Positions 8,687 through 16,516 of a DNA stretch of 64,000 nucleotides are shown one piece after another. The position numbers and the translations under genes are program-made. Location of the stretch: the NCBI GenBank assembly GCA_016715365.1, contig JADKAM010000011.1, positions 38,108 through 102,107 on the forward strand, in the 5' to 3' direction. Under the pieces are notes generated by a model. It ran no database searches. It was not told where the DNA came from and saw only the letters and a list, made by a program, of their open reading frames with translations. Position 1 is the first letter of the stretch; every line of letters starts with the position of its first letter. The stretch is from Chitinophagaceae bacterium (GTDB taxonomy: Bacteria > Bacteroidota > Bacteroidia > Chitinophagales > Chitinophagaceae).

Positions 8687-9064
8687 GTGAAAAAATCTTT
8701 GCAAATAACCGGATTGATCAGCATTGCATTGCTGTATTGCCTGAGCATAGGCTTATACAGCGGCATGGCTTTTAAAGATAATGCGGCAATTGCAAAGCAG
8801 TGTAATGCTGCAGATGAAAGCTATGGCTACAGCATTTCTGCCAAATCTTTTCAACATACAGTACAAACCGAAAACTCCATTACTGTTTGTAACCACAGTA
8901 ACCCGGTTACAGTAAAAAATACCCACAAGGAATTTTCGGCTGTAAATACGGCAACAGAACAGGTTCTTGTTCATTCTTTTTCGCAATACAGTTTCTATGC
9001 TCATAAGCTGTTGATGCGGTTGCAAAATACCGACCTCATTTTCCCTTTCCAGTATTTCTGGTAA
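8687..9064 (+). CDS. Hypothetical secreted small protein
   Basis: A 125-residue protein from a GTG start, with an N-terminal hydrophobic segment (residues 6-29) and then a polar Ser/Thr/Asn/His-rich region. It ends in LIFPFQYFW, an aromatic tail I recall from other small Bacteroidota hypotheticals (from memory, not searched). GTG is preferred because the next Met (residue 27) would lose the hydrophobic start. The function is unknown. Confidence 0.5.
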   Translation: MKKSLQITGLISIALLYCLSIGLYSGMAFKDNAAIAKQCNAADESYGYSISAKSFQHTVQTENSITVCNHSNPVTVKNTHKEFSAVNTATEQVLVHSFSQYSFYAHKLLMRLQNTDLIFPFQYFW

Positions 9065-9078
9065 TTCAACTTCATGTT

Positions 9079-9095
9079 GCCTTGCCTGGCAAGGC
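9079..9095. repeat. Short perfect palindrome, possible weak terminator
   Basis: GCCTTGCC-T-GGCAAGGC lies 15 nt after the stop codon of the 8687-9064 gene. It is followed by GTATTTTATT, a weak U-rich tract, so it may end transcription of that gene. Confidence 0.35.
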
Positions 9096-9157
9096 GTATT
9101 TTATTCAATGCACCCGGCTTGCCTGGTTGCCATCATTATTCATTTAAAAAATAAAAC

Positions 9158-9667
9158 ATGAAAATAGATCAGGGAACAATAATTACCGCACTATTCTTTT
9201 TATTAATTTTCTCAATACCATTCATATTATTATACTTAAGCCGGAGGAAAAGAGAAAAACAAAACCTGGTGCTTCTTAACAGGGAAGCGGGCAAAAACAA
9301 TTTGCGGGTCTCAAAATTCAATACCTGGGGTAATACTTCCATCGGTATGGATGAAACAGCCAACGTGGTTTTCTTTACAAAAAAAACTGCGGTTGGGGAT
9401 ACCGGCCTGCAGATGGCAATTGCTGAAGCTGAAAAATGCCGGATAGACAATATAAAGCGAACCCAAAGCAATGAAGACGGTAACTATACCCTTACCGAAA
9501 AACTTGAACTGGTGTTTGAACCCAGGGACAAAAAGAAAGGAGAAATGGCATTTCCATTTTTTAATATGGCTTACGATGGAGCCATGCTGACCGGTGAATT
9601 ACAACAGGCTGAAAAATGGTGCTGCATCATTAATGAAAGAATTACAGGCTTTGCACAAAATAAGTAG
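9158..9667 (+). CDS. Hypothetical single-pass membrane protein
   Basis: A 169-residue protein with one N-terminal membrane span (about residues 8-26) followed by the basic stop-transfer sequence SRRKREKQ. The soluble part (residues 40-165) is a mixed alpha/beta domain, presumably cytoplasmic, containing a DKKKGEMAFPFFN segment. I recognise no family. A terminator follows at 9677-9711. Confidence 0.55.
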   Translation: MKIDQGTIITALFFLLIFSIPFILLYLSRRKREKQNLVLLNREAGKNNLRVSKFNTWGNTSIGMDETANVVFFTKKTAVGDTGLQMAIAEAEKCRIDNIKRTQSNEDGNYTLTEKLELVFEPRDKKKGEMAFPFFNMAYDGAMLTGELQQAEKWCCIINERITGFAQNK

Positions 9668-9676
9668 TAACTTAAA

Positions 9677-9711
9677 ACAGGTCCGGGACATAAACCGGGC
9701 CCTGTTTTTAA
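9677..9711 (+). terminator. Rho-independent terminator
   Basis: The stem ACAGGTCCGG (9677-9686) pairs with CCGGGCCCTGT (9695-9705) with one bulge and one wobble pair. It is followed by a T run. It ends the gene at 9158-9667. Confidence 0.7.
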
Positions 9712-9741
9712 GATCGGTATTCACTAATTAAAATCAGTAAT

Positions 9742-10710
9742 ATGAACCCATTCTGGTCGCAGCTTGTTGTACAAACAACATTAAAAAATAAAAAAGCTGC
9801 AAATCAAAGCCTGTCGCCATACAGGAAGGCAAAGGGTTACAGGGAATTATTGATAACAATAAAGCGGCACTTTAAAGACCTGTTGCTTATAACCATAGGG
9901 ATATTTGCTGCTTCGTTTGGTTTCAAAGGGTTCCTGCTCAGCAACCATTTTATTGACGGGGGCGCTACCGGCATTTCTTTGTTGATATCAGCTGTAACAA
10001 AAATTCCGCTGTATATTCTGATCATTTGTGTAAACATCCCTTTTATCATACTTGCCTATATAGTAATGGGCAAACAGTTTGCTATTAAAACTTCATTAGC
10101 CATTGCAGGGCTGGCACTTTGCCTGGCTACCGTTAGCTTTCCAAATGTAACCAACGATAATTTATTGGTTGCTATATTTGGTGGCTTCTTTTTAGGCTCA
10201 GGCATTGGCCTGGCCGTAAGAGGCGGCGCTGTTATTGACGGCACAGAAGTACTTGCCATATTCTTAAGCCGAAAACTGGGCACAACAATCGGAGATATCG
10301 TTATTGTGATAAACGTTATCATATTTTCGGCAGCTGCTTATTTTTTATCCATGGAAATTGCACTGTATTCTATGATCACCTACCTCTCTGCATCAAGAAC
10401 CCTTGACTTTATTGTGGAAGGTATTGATGAATACATTGGCGTAACTATTGTGTCATCGCACAGCGAAGAAATAAGAGAGATGATCATCCATATTATGGGC
10501 CGTGGCGTAACTGTTTACAACGGTAAACGTGGCTATGGCAAACGTGGCGAAACAAAAGAAGTGGATATTATTTATACCGTAATTACCAGGCTTGAACTGA
10601 ATAAACTAAATACCGAAATTAAAAAAATTACGCCCGATGCATTTATTGTAATGAACAGCGTGAGAGATACAAAAGGCGGTATGATAAAGAAAAGGCCGTT
10701 GAATCATTAA
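9742..10710 (+). CDS. YitT family membrane protein (DUF161 + DUF2179)
   Basis: The 322-residue protein has about 50 cytoplasmic residues, then five or six membrane spans (residues 48-230), with the family segment LLSNHFIDGGATGISLL and an internal GGAVIDGTEVLAIFLSRK. The C-terminal soluble DUF2179 domain has VTIVSSHSEEIREMI and GRGVTVYNGKRGYGK. This is the usual YitT layout. The family is found in many bacteria and its transported substrate is not firmly known. It converges with the peptidase gene on a two-way terminator. Confidence 0.88.
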   Translation: MNPFWSQLVVQTTLKNKKAANQSLSPYRKAKGYRELLITIKRHFKDLLLITIGIFAASFGFKGFLLSNHFIDGGATGISLLISAVTKIPLYILIICVNIPFIILAYIVMGKQFAIKTSLAIAGLALCLATVSFPNVTNDNLLVAIFGGFFLGSGIGLAVRGGAVIDGTEVLAIFLSRKLGTTIGDIVIVINVIIFSAAAYFLSMEIALYSMITYLSASRTLDFIVEGIDEYIGVTIVSSHSEEIREMIIHIMGRGVTVYNGKRGYGKRGETKEVDIIYTVITRLELNKLNTEIKKITPDAFIVMNSVRDTKGGMIKKRPLNH

Positions 10711-10749
10711 ATAAAAAAAGGTCTGTATCTCTACAAACCTTTTTTTATT
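10710..10749. terminator. Bidirectional terminator
   Basis: Two 18-nt arms (10710-10727 and 10732-10749) pair with a single mismatch around a TCTC loop. The stem has A7 on one side and T7 on the other, so it works on both strands, between the convergent YitT and peptidase genes. The left arm overlaps the last base of the YitT stop codon. Confidence 0.85.
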
Positions 10750-10761
10750 GATTTTATATTT

Positions 10762-11718
10762 TTAATTCGGTACTTCCACCAACGTCCAGTTTTTTGAACG
10801 CCGGTTCCAGAGTATGCTGTAATCTTTACCATGCATCAGTTTATAAGTTCTGTAACCATTAAAGTATGGAAGCTTAAGCCATCCGAACTGGTAAATTTCA
10901 AATCTAAATAAAAAGGCTTCGCCTGCTTTTATTTCGGCAGGCTGATAGATTTTCCCATCATCACTTAATTGAACTGTTTGTGTTTTTGTACTTTGTATGG
11001 TCAAACTTATCCAGCTGGGGTCATCAACAGGTGGCAGGTTTGTATTGCCGGAACCGCCTGGGTTTCCGCCGGAGTTACCCCCCTGGTTTCCTGAAGGATT
11101 TCCACCGGAGTTACCTCCCTGGTTAGGATTTGTATTGCCACCAGTGTTACCTGGCCCTTCGGTTTTTGCAGTGTTCCATCCACGGGTAATGGCAGCTAAT
11201 CTATCTCTTTTTGCAGGATGTGAAGAACTGGCCTGTTCGGTTGCTATGGCATTCATAGCAGCAAGCGATTCATTTAGATTGGCACCAAGCTTATACATTA
11301 CATATCCCGAAAATGCATCGGCTTCAATTTCTTTTGGCGGTGTACTTCCCTGGTTGCTGACAACATGGTTATAATAGTGATGTCCCATTTCATGCGCCAA
11401 TACACTGATGGAAGCCCATTTGGTAGCAGCATAAGCATCTATGTCTTCCAGAAAATTATTGTCGTAAATGATCCAGCGGGCATTGCGTATAATAGTTGCA
11501 TATGCATTACGGATACCATTCTCTTCACGTACGTTGAAATTCTCTTTCCATTTTATACTATCCAGCATGTTCTTTAAAATAGTCTTTGCTTCATAAACCG
11601 AAGCAAAATTTGACTTAAGCAAAGAACGTGGAGGCACTTTAAAACCGCATCCGGTTATTTTTTGAGCCTGAGCCGAAATTGAAATTGCAATTAAAAAGAA
11701 AATAATCAGTTTTTTCAT
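10762..11718 (-). CDS. Secreted M48-like zinc peptidase with Gly/Asn/Pro-rich linker
   Basis: I set the start at ATG 11718, giving MKKLIIFFLIAISISAQAQ, a clear signal peptide; the longer frame to 11904 adds 62 residues that do not fit. The mature protein carries HEMGH at residues 109-113 and a third zinc ligand in EIEADAFSGY (Glu132), the M48/gluzincin pattern. A low-complexity linker of about 45 residues follows, made of repeated NQGGNSGGNP units. A C-terminal beta domain of about 95 residues ends the protein. The linker resembles a tether between catalytic and binding domains. Substrate unknown. Confidence 0.78.
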   Translation of the reverse strand: MKKLIIFFLIAISISAQAQKITGCGFKVPPRSLLKSNFASVYEAKTILKNMLDSIKWKENFNVREENGIRNAYATIIRNARWIIYDNNFLEDIDAYAATKWASISVLAHEMGHHYYNHVVSNQGSTPPKEIEADAFSGYVMYKLGANLNESLAAMNAIATEQASSSHPAKRDRLAAITRGWNTAKTEGPGNTGGNTNPNQGGNSGGNPSGNQGGNSGGNPGGSGNTNLPPVDDPSWISLTIQSTKTQTVQLSDDGKIYQPAEIKAGEAFLFRFEIYQFGWLKLPYFNGYRTYKLMHGKDYSILWNRRSKNWTLVEVPN

Positions 11719-12022
11719 TGTGTCGTTGTTAATTTGAAAATCTGCAAAGTGGTATCGGGCTAAAAGTACAACATTATTTTTTTGATGCCAGTTTAAGTTC
11801 ATTGTAGCATCATCGTTGGGAACCTGTTCTGTTAAAACTATATTTCCAGCGGAAATGTAGTTATATTCAATCCTTTCATCTGCAGTACTACTATTGGGCA
11901 GCAAGCAATTCCCATTTTTTAAAATATTTTAAATGGCACAATAAAAAAAGTGTCAGTAATATCAATATGTGGAATTAAAAGCTTGAGGAAGGTTGGCTAT
12001 GTGTATGCAAGTGGAAATAAAA

Positions 12023-12052
12023 AATGTCCTGCAAATAAATTTGCAGGACATT
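12023..12052 (-). terminator. Terminator of the GH97 gene
   Basis: Perfect 14-bp arms (12023-12036 and 12039-12052; arm AATGTCCTGCAAAT) with a 2-nt core. On the minus strand the stem is followed by a T-rich run, about 20 nt after the GH97 stop codon. Confidence 0.8.
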
Positions 12053-12070
12053 CAAAAAAAAAATCCTCAA

Positions 12071-14209
12071 TTACTTTACCGGCATTATACTTACAGCACA
12101 TCCCCCACCAGGTGCCAGTTTCAGATTCAAAACAGATTTACTGTCAACCACCTGTTTGCTGATGATGTAAGCTGCCGGGTTTTTCTGATAATCTGCATCA
12201 GCAGCATCGGCATAAATAATAGCCGTGTATTTTTTTCCGGCATCCAAAAAGTCAAGATTCACATCAGCGTTGCGGCTGTTTTCATTGGTGATGGCGCCAA
12301 CAAACCAGTTATTACTTCCTTTTGCTTTTCGGGCCACTGTAATATATTCACCCGGCTCGGCTTCCAGGTATTTACTGTCGTCCCAGTCAACAGCCACATC
12401 TTTTATAAACTGAAAAGCATCCATTTTCTTTTCATAAGATTCCGGCAGATCGGCAGCCATTTGCAGCGGACTGCAAATGGTTACATACAATGCCAGTTGC
12501 TTTGCCAGGGTGGTGTGTATAGTTTCCTTTTTATTCTTATCCCAATAACTTAAATCAAGTTGAAAGATACCAGGTGTATAATCCATTGGCCCGCCCATAA
12601 AACGGGTAAAGGGTAAGATCACATCATGGTTAGGCCTGTTGCCTTCGCTCCATGCATTAAATTCCATGCCACGTGCAGCTTCGCAGGCAAGCCAGTTTGG
12701 ATAGGTACGGCTTAAGCCTGTTGGCCTTACTGGTTCATGTGCATCCAGCATAATTTTATATGAGGCTGTTTTTTGTGCCACCCGAACATAATGGTTTACC
12801 ATCCATTGCCCGTCGTGATGCTCTCCTCTTGGAATGATATGCCCTACATAGCCTGTCTTTACAGCATCATAGCCATTGGCTTTCATAAAGCGGTAGGCAG
12901 TATCCATCTGGCGTTCGTAATTGGTTACCGATGCCGATGTTTCGTGATGCATAATAAGTTTTACATTTTTTGATGCTGCGTATTTGTGTAATCCCTTCAC
13001 ATCAAAATCAGGATAGGGTGTTACAAAATCAAAAACATTTTCCTTGTATTGTCCAAACCAGTCTTCCCAACCGGTATTCCAGCCCTCTACTAAAACACCC
13101 GCAAACCCGTGTTTTGCAGCAAAGTCAATATAACGTTTAACATTGGCCGTATTTGCTCCATGCTTACCGGTAGGTTTAAGTCCGGCCGCATCAAAACTTG
13201 TAGCATTCTGGCTGCCTGCATAATCCCAGGTGGCTTTACCAACATGCATCTCCCACCAAACGCCTACATACTTGGTTGGTTTTATCCAGGATGGATCTTT
13301 GATAACTGAAGGATCATTCAAATTCAAAATAGTATGTGAAGCAAGCATATCTGTTGCTTTATCTGATATGATTATAGTACGCCAGGGCGTTTTTGCTGGC
13401 GCCTGTAAATAGGCTTTGTTACCCAATGCATCAGGTACCAATACAGATGACAAATTAAAATTCGATTTATCAATGTGCAGGTTCATGGCCGGATAGTTTA
13501 CCAACGCTGCTTCATGAATATTGATGTACAGGCCATCATTTGTTTTCAGCATTAACGGAGTTTGCACAGCATCCTTATCAAAAAACTGGTGTGCAAAAAT
13601 ATTGGCTGCATACTTAGGATCTTCGCCATTAACTTCACTGAGCTTTGTTACATTTGGATTAAACTCATTGCTGTCAAAATCGCCGGGAATCCAGAAAGCC
13701 TTATGATCTCCGGCTAAATGAAATTCTGTTTTTTCTTCAGATACAATAAAATGCGCCAGGTTTTTCTGTTCCGGAAATTCGTACCGGAAACCAACGCCAT
13801 CATCAAACACCTTGAAAATAATATTAAAACTGATGGCCTTGTCACCCTTTTGTGAAAGACTGACTTTTAGTTGACTGTAATTATCACTTATCTCTTTCAC
13901 ATCGCCCCAAACAGGTTTCCATTTGGTGTTTGAACTTGTTTGAGTTGAACTTGTAACAACAAGGTTATCCTTCAAAGCTGGCAACGCTTCATTACTCATG
14001 GTTTGTTTTAATTCAAAACCCATAGCTGAAGGAAGCAACACTTCTCTGCTCTTGTACGAAACTGAATACATGGGCGCTCCCTTATCATTGAGCCAAAAAT
14101 TCAGCTCAATATTTTTGTTGGGAGATTTTACTGTTGTTTTTGTTTGGGCCAAACTAAATGCAGCAGCAGACAGAAAGATAACAGCAAAAGCAATTTTTTT
14201 AAAATACAT
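12071..14209 (-). CDS. Glycoside hydrolase family 97, SusB-like alpha-glucosidase
   Basis: The 712-residue protein has a signal peptide (cleavage near SLAQ) and the full GH97 layout: N-terminal beta-supersandwich, catalytic TIM barrel, C-terminal beta domain. Three catalytic Glu fit the inverting SusB group: Glu423 (HHETSAS), Glu492 (DAHEPVRPTG) and Glu516 (RGMEFN). Their spacings of 69 and 24 residues match E439, E508 and E532 of SusB as I remember them. It should release glucose from maltooligosaccharides in the periplasm. A TGTGTA-N5-TACACA site lies 35-51 nt before its ATG, and the LacI gene is divergent. Start ATG at 14209. Confidence 0.92.
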   Translation of the reverse strand: MYFKKIAFAVIFLSAAAFSLAQTKTTVKSPNKNIELNFWLNDKGAPMYSVSYKSREVLLPSAMGFELKQTMSNEALPALKDNLVVTSSTQTSSNTKWKPVWGDVKEISDNYSQLKVSLSQKGDKAISFNIIFKVFDDGVGFRYEFPEQKNLAHFIVSEEKTEFHLAGDHKAFWIPGDFDSNEFNPNVTKLSEVNGEDPKYAANIFAHQFFDKDAVQTPLMLKTNDGLYINIHEAALVNYPAMNLHIDKSNFNLSSVLVPDALGNKAYLQAPAKTPWRTIIISDKATDMLASHTILNLNDPSVIKDPSWIKPTKYVGVWWEMHVGKATWDYAGSQNATSFDAAGLKPTGKHGANTANVKRYIDFAAKHGFAGVLVEGWNTGWEDWFGQYKENVFDFVTPYPDFDVKGLHKYAASKNVKLIMHHETSASVTNYERQMDTAYRFMKANGYDAVKTGYVGHIIPRGEHHDGQWMVNHYVRVAQKTASYKIMLDAHEPVRPTGLSRTYPNWLACEAARGMEFNAWSEGNRPNHDVILPFTRFMGGPMDYTPGIFQLDLSYWDKNKKETIHTTLAKQLALYVTICSPLQMAADLPESYEKKMDAFQFIKDVAVDWDDSKYLEAEPGEYITVARKAKGSNNWFVGAITNENSRNADVNLDFLDAGKKYTAIIYADAADADYQKNPAAYIISKQVVDSKSVLNLKLAPGGGCAVSIMPVK

Positions 14210-14243
14210 AGCAATCTTTTTAGATGGTAAATCTACAAATTAA

Positions 14244-14260
14244 TGTGTACAGTTTACACA
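14244..14260. promoter_or_regulatory. Operator-like palindrome TGTGTA-N5-TACACA (GH97)
   Basis: Exact arms TGTGTA and TACACA around CAGTT, 35-51 nt before the GH97 start. The same motif precedes susC, the large GH13 and the MFS gene. The even-centred LacI palindrome 100 bp away differs in core and spacing. Confidence 0.65.
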
Positions 14261-14358
14261 CTTATTTTAACTTTTATTCCTGAAGTCTTAGAAATAGAAT
14301 TATCTGCTCAAAAATTTGCCTGTTACCCAATTATTTTGCAGGTAAAAAATAAATGCCT

Positions 14359-14386
14359 AAGTTTATGTAAACGTTTACATAAACTT
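14359..14386. promoter_or_regulatory. 28-bp perfect palindrome, LacI-type operator
   Basis: Each half is 14 nt: AAGTTTATGTAAAC followed by its exact reverse complement. The centre TGTAAACGTTTACA has the central CG step usual for LacI-family operators. It overlaps the proposed TTG start of the LacI gene by two bases, suggesting autoregulation and control of the whole galactan operon. Confidence 0.8.
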
Positions 14387-15416
14387 GAGCTTAAATGTAA
14401 CCATTGCCGATATTGCTAAAAGCCTGAACACCACGTCAGCAACAGTTTCCCGTGCATTAAATAACCACCCGGGCATCAGCACAAAAACAAAAAAAAGGGT
14501 TTTACGCACAGCTGAAAAACTGAATTACCGAAGAAACTCAATTGCATCTGCTCTCAGATCGGGACAAACAGGTATCATTGGTGTCATTATCCCCAGCGCC
14601 GAAATAAATTTCTTCGGTTCAGTAGTTCACGGGATTGAAAACATGGCGAACCAGAAGGGATACAATGTTTTGATCTATCAATCCAACGAATCATGGGAAC
14701 ATGAACAAAAGGGAATAGAAACCTTATTAAATGCCAGGGTCGACGGCATCATGGTTTCGATGGCCAAAGAAAAAAATGATTACACACATTTTTTAAATGC
14801 CAAACAGGCAAAAATGCCGCTTGTTTTTTTCGACAGGTCGGCTGATGAACTTGAAATTGATTCTGTTTTAATTGATGACCACAGAGGAGGATACCTGGCT
14901 ACAAAACACCTTATTGAACAGGGTTATAAAAGAATCGCCCACATATCGGGGCCACAACATTTAAAAATATTTAAAGCAAGATTGACAGGATATAAAGCTG
15001 CATTGAAAGATAACGGAATATCATTTGACCCCAAACTGGTTTTTAATGGCGATGTAAGCATTGATGCCGGAAGAAATGCAATACAATATTTTTTAAAATT
15101 ATCCAACCCGCCAGATGCAGTTTTTGCTGTTGAAGATTTTACTGCATTAGGTGCGCTCAAGGAATTAAAGCATAACCATATTGCAATTCCGGAAGATTTC
15201 GGCGTCATTGGCTTTGCCAATGAAGCTTTTGGCGAGCACATCACGCCTTCCCTTTCTACCATCGACCAGCAAACAGTAAATATGGGAAAAGAAGCTTTTC
15301 AGCTGATGCTAAAACTGATCGAAGAAAAAGATAATACAAAAACATCCATTGTAAATAAAATCTTAGAGCCAATTCCCATTTTCAGGAATTCTTCTTTAAG
15401 AAAAAAGAATACATAA
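14385..15416 (+). CDS. LacI-family transcriptional regulator of the galactan operon
   Basis: A 343-residue protein with an N-terminal helix-turn-helix (VTIADIAKSLNTTSATVSRAL, residues 5-25), the hinge-helix region, and a periplasmic-binding-like sugar domain (residues 62-335, with GIIGVIIPSAEINFFGSVVHG and PDAVFAVEDFTALGAL). The only start that keeps the whole DNA-binding domain is TTG at 14385; no ATG lies between the upstream in-frame stop (14358) and there. It is the first gene of the plus-strand operon GH53, GH2-GH53, galK, galM, so a galactose-containing sugar is the likely effector. This is inferred from context. Confidence 0.88.
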   Translation: MSLNVTIADIAKSLNTTSATVSRALNNHPGISTKTKKRVLRTAEKLNYRRNSIASALRSGQTGIIGVIIPSAEINFFGSVVHGIENMANQKGYNVLIYQSNESWEHEQKGIETLLNARVDGIMVSMAKEKNDYTHFLNAKQAKMPLVFFDRSADELEIDSVLIDDHRGGYLATKHLIEQGYKRIAHISGPQHLKIFKARLTGYKAALKDNGISFDPKLVFNGDVSIDAGRNAIQYFLKLSNPPDAVFAVEDFTALGALKELKHNHIAIPEDFGVIGFANEAFGEHITPSLSTIDQQTVNMGKEAFQLMLKLIEEKDNTKTSIVNKILEPIPIFRNSSLRKKNT

Positions 15417-15434
15417 AACTCAATTAAAAATTAA

Positions 15435-16490
15435 ATGAAAAAGCTAAAACGATTGCTGATACCTTTTAAATTTATTGCCGCTGCATTTATACTATTTATT
15501 GCAGGATTAACCTGTAATAAAAGCGATGCAAATACGCAACTTACACCAACACCTGTTCCAACTTCAAGCCTGATTAAAGGAGCAGATGTTAGTTGGGTTA
15601 CGGAAATGGAAAATGCCGGTGTAAAATTTTACAACAGTGTTGGCACCCAAACAGAATGTATGCAGTTATTGAAGAATATTGGAATGAATTCAATCAGGTT
15701 AAGGGTTTGGGTAAACCCTGCTGCAGGTTGGAACAATACCGCTGATGTAGTAGCCAAGGCCTTACGTGCAAAAGCACTTGGCATGAAGATCATGATTGAT
15801 TTTCATTACAGCGATACCTGGGCGGATCCTGGCCATCAAACAAAACCGGCAGGCTGGGCAGGACAGGATGTTGCTACTTTGCAAACATCAGTTTATAATC
15901 ACACAGCTGCCGTAATGAATACATTAAAATCAAGTGGTATTACCCCGGATTGGGTGCAAGTTGGTAATGAAACAAACGATGGCATGCTTTGGCCCGAAGG
16001 AAAAGCATCGGTAAACATGGTTAACTATACAAAGTTTTTTATTGCAGGATACAATGCAGTTAAAGCTGCCAGTCCCACTTCAAAAGTAATGGTTCATATA
16101 TCAAGCGGAAACGACAATCCCCTGTTTAGATGGAATTTGGATGGATTGAAAGCCAATGGTGCTGTATGGGATGTGATAGGAATGTCTTTATATCCAACAA
16201 CTGCAAACTGGAGTACACTTAACAGCCAATGCTTAGCCAACATGAATGATATGGTTGCCAGGTATGGATCAGAAATTATAGTTTGTGAAGTGGGTATGAG
16301 TTGGGACCAGCCAGCAGCCTGTAATGCATTTATTGCAGACATTATCACCAAAGTTAAATCAGTAAGTAACAATAAAGGGATGGGCGTTTTATACTGGGAA
16401 CCCCAGGCTTACAATAATTGGCAGGGATACTCACTTGGTGCATTTGATAATGCAGGCAAGCCCACCATTGCGCTGAATGCTTTTAATTAA
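15435..16490 (+). CDS. GH53 arabinogalactan endo-beta-1,4-galactanase, lipoprotein
   Basis: The 351-residue protein has a lipoprotein signal with lipobox GLTC, so it is probably on the outer membrane. The GH53 barrel starts near LIKGADVSWVTEMENAG. It shows the acid/base Glu179 (QVGNETNDGMLWP) and nucleophile Glu285 (IIVCEVGMSW), plus the family motif DFHYSDTWADPGHQ. It should cut beta-1,4-galactan chains of pectic side chains at internal bonds. It starts 18 nt after the LacI stop and 26 nt before the GH2-GH53 gene. Confidence 0.93.
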   Translation: MKKLKRLLIPFKFIAAAFILFIAGLTCNKSDANTQLTPTPVPTSSLIKGADVSWVTEMENAGVKFYNSVGTQTECMQLLKNIGMNSIRLRVWVNPAAGWNNTADVVAKALRAKALGMKIMIDFHYSDTWADPGHQTKPAGWAGQDVATLQTSVYNHTAAVMNTLKSSGITPDWVQVGNETNDGMLWPEGKASVNMVNYTKFFIAGYNAVKAASPTSKVMVHISSGNDNPLFRWNLDGLKANGAVWDVIGMSLYPTTANWSTLNSQCLANMNDMVARYGSEIIVCEVGMSWDQPAACNAFIADIITKVKSVSNNKGMGVLYWEPQAYNNWQGYSLGAFDNAGKPTIALNAFN

Positions 16491-16516
16491 TATTTTAACA
16501 GGATAAATGCGGACTT

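Noticed and set aside
10997..11374. Plus-strand frame of 125 codons, rich in Pro and Gly
   Set aside because: It is the antisense shadow of the peptidase linker; its composition simply reflects the NQGGNSGGNP repeats on the other strand.
11719..11904. N-terminal extension of the zinc peptidase by 62 residues
   Set aside because: The extension precedes a perfect signal peptide starting at ATG 11718 and has no signal or domain of its own.
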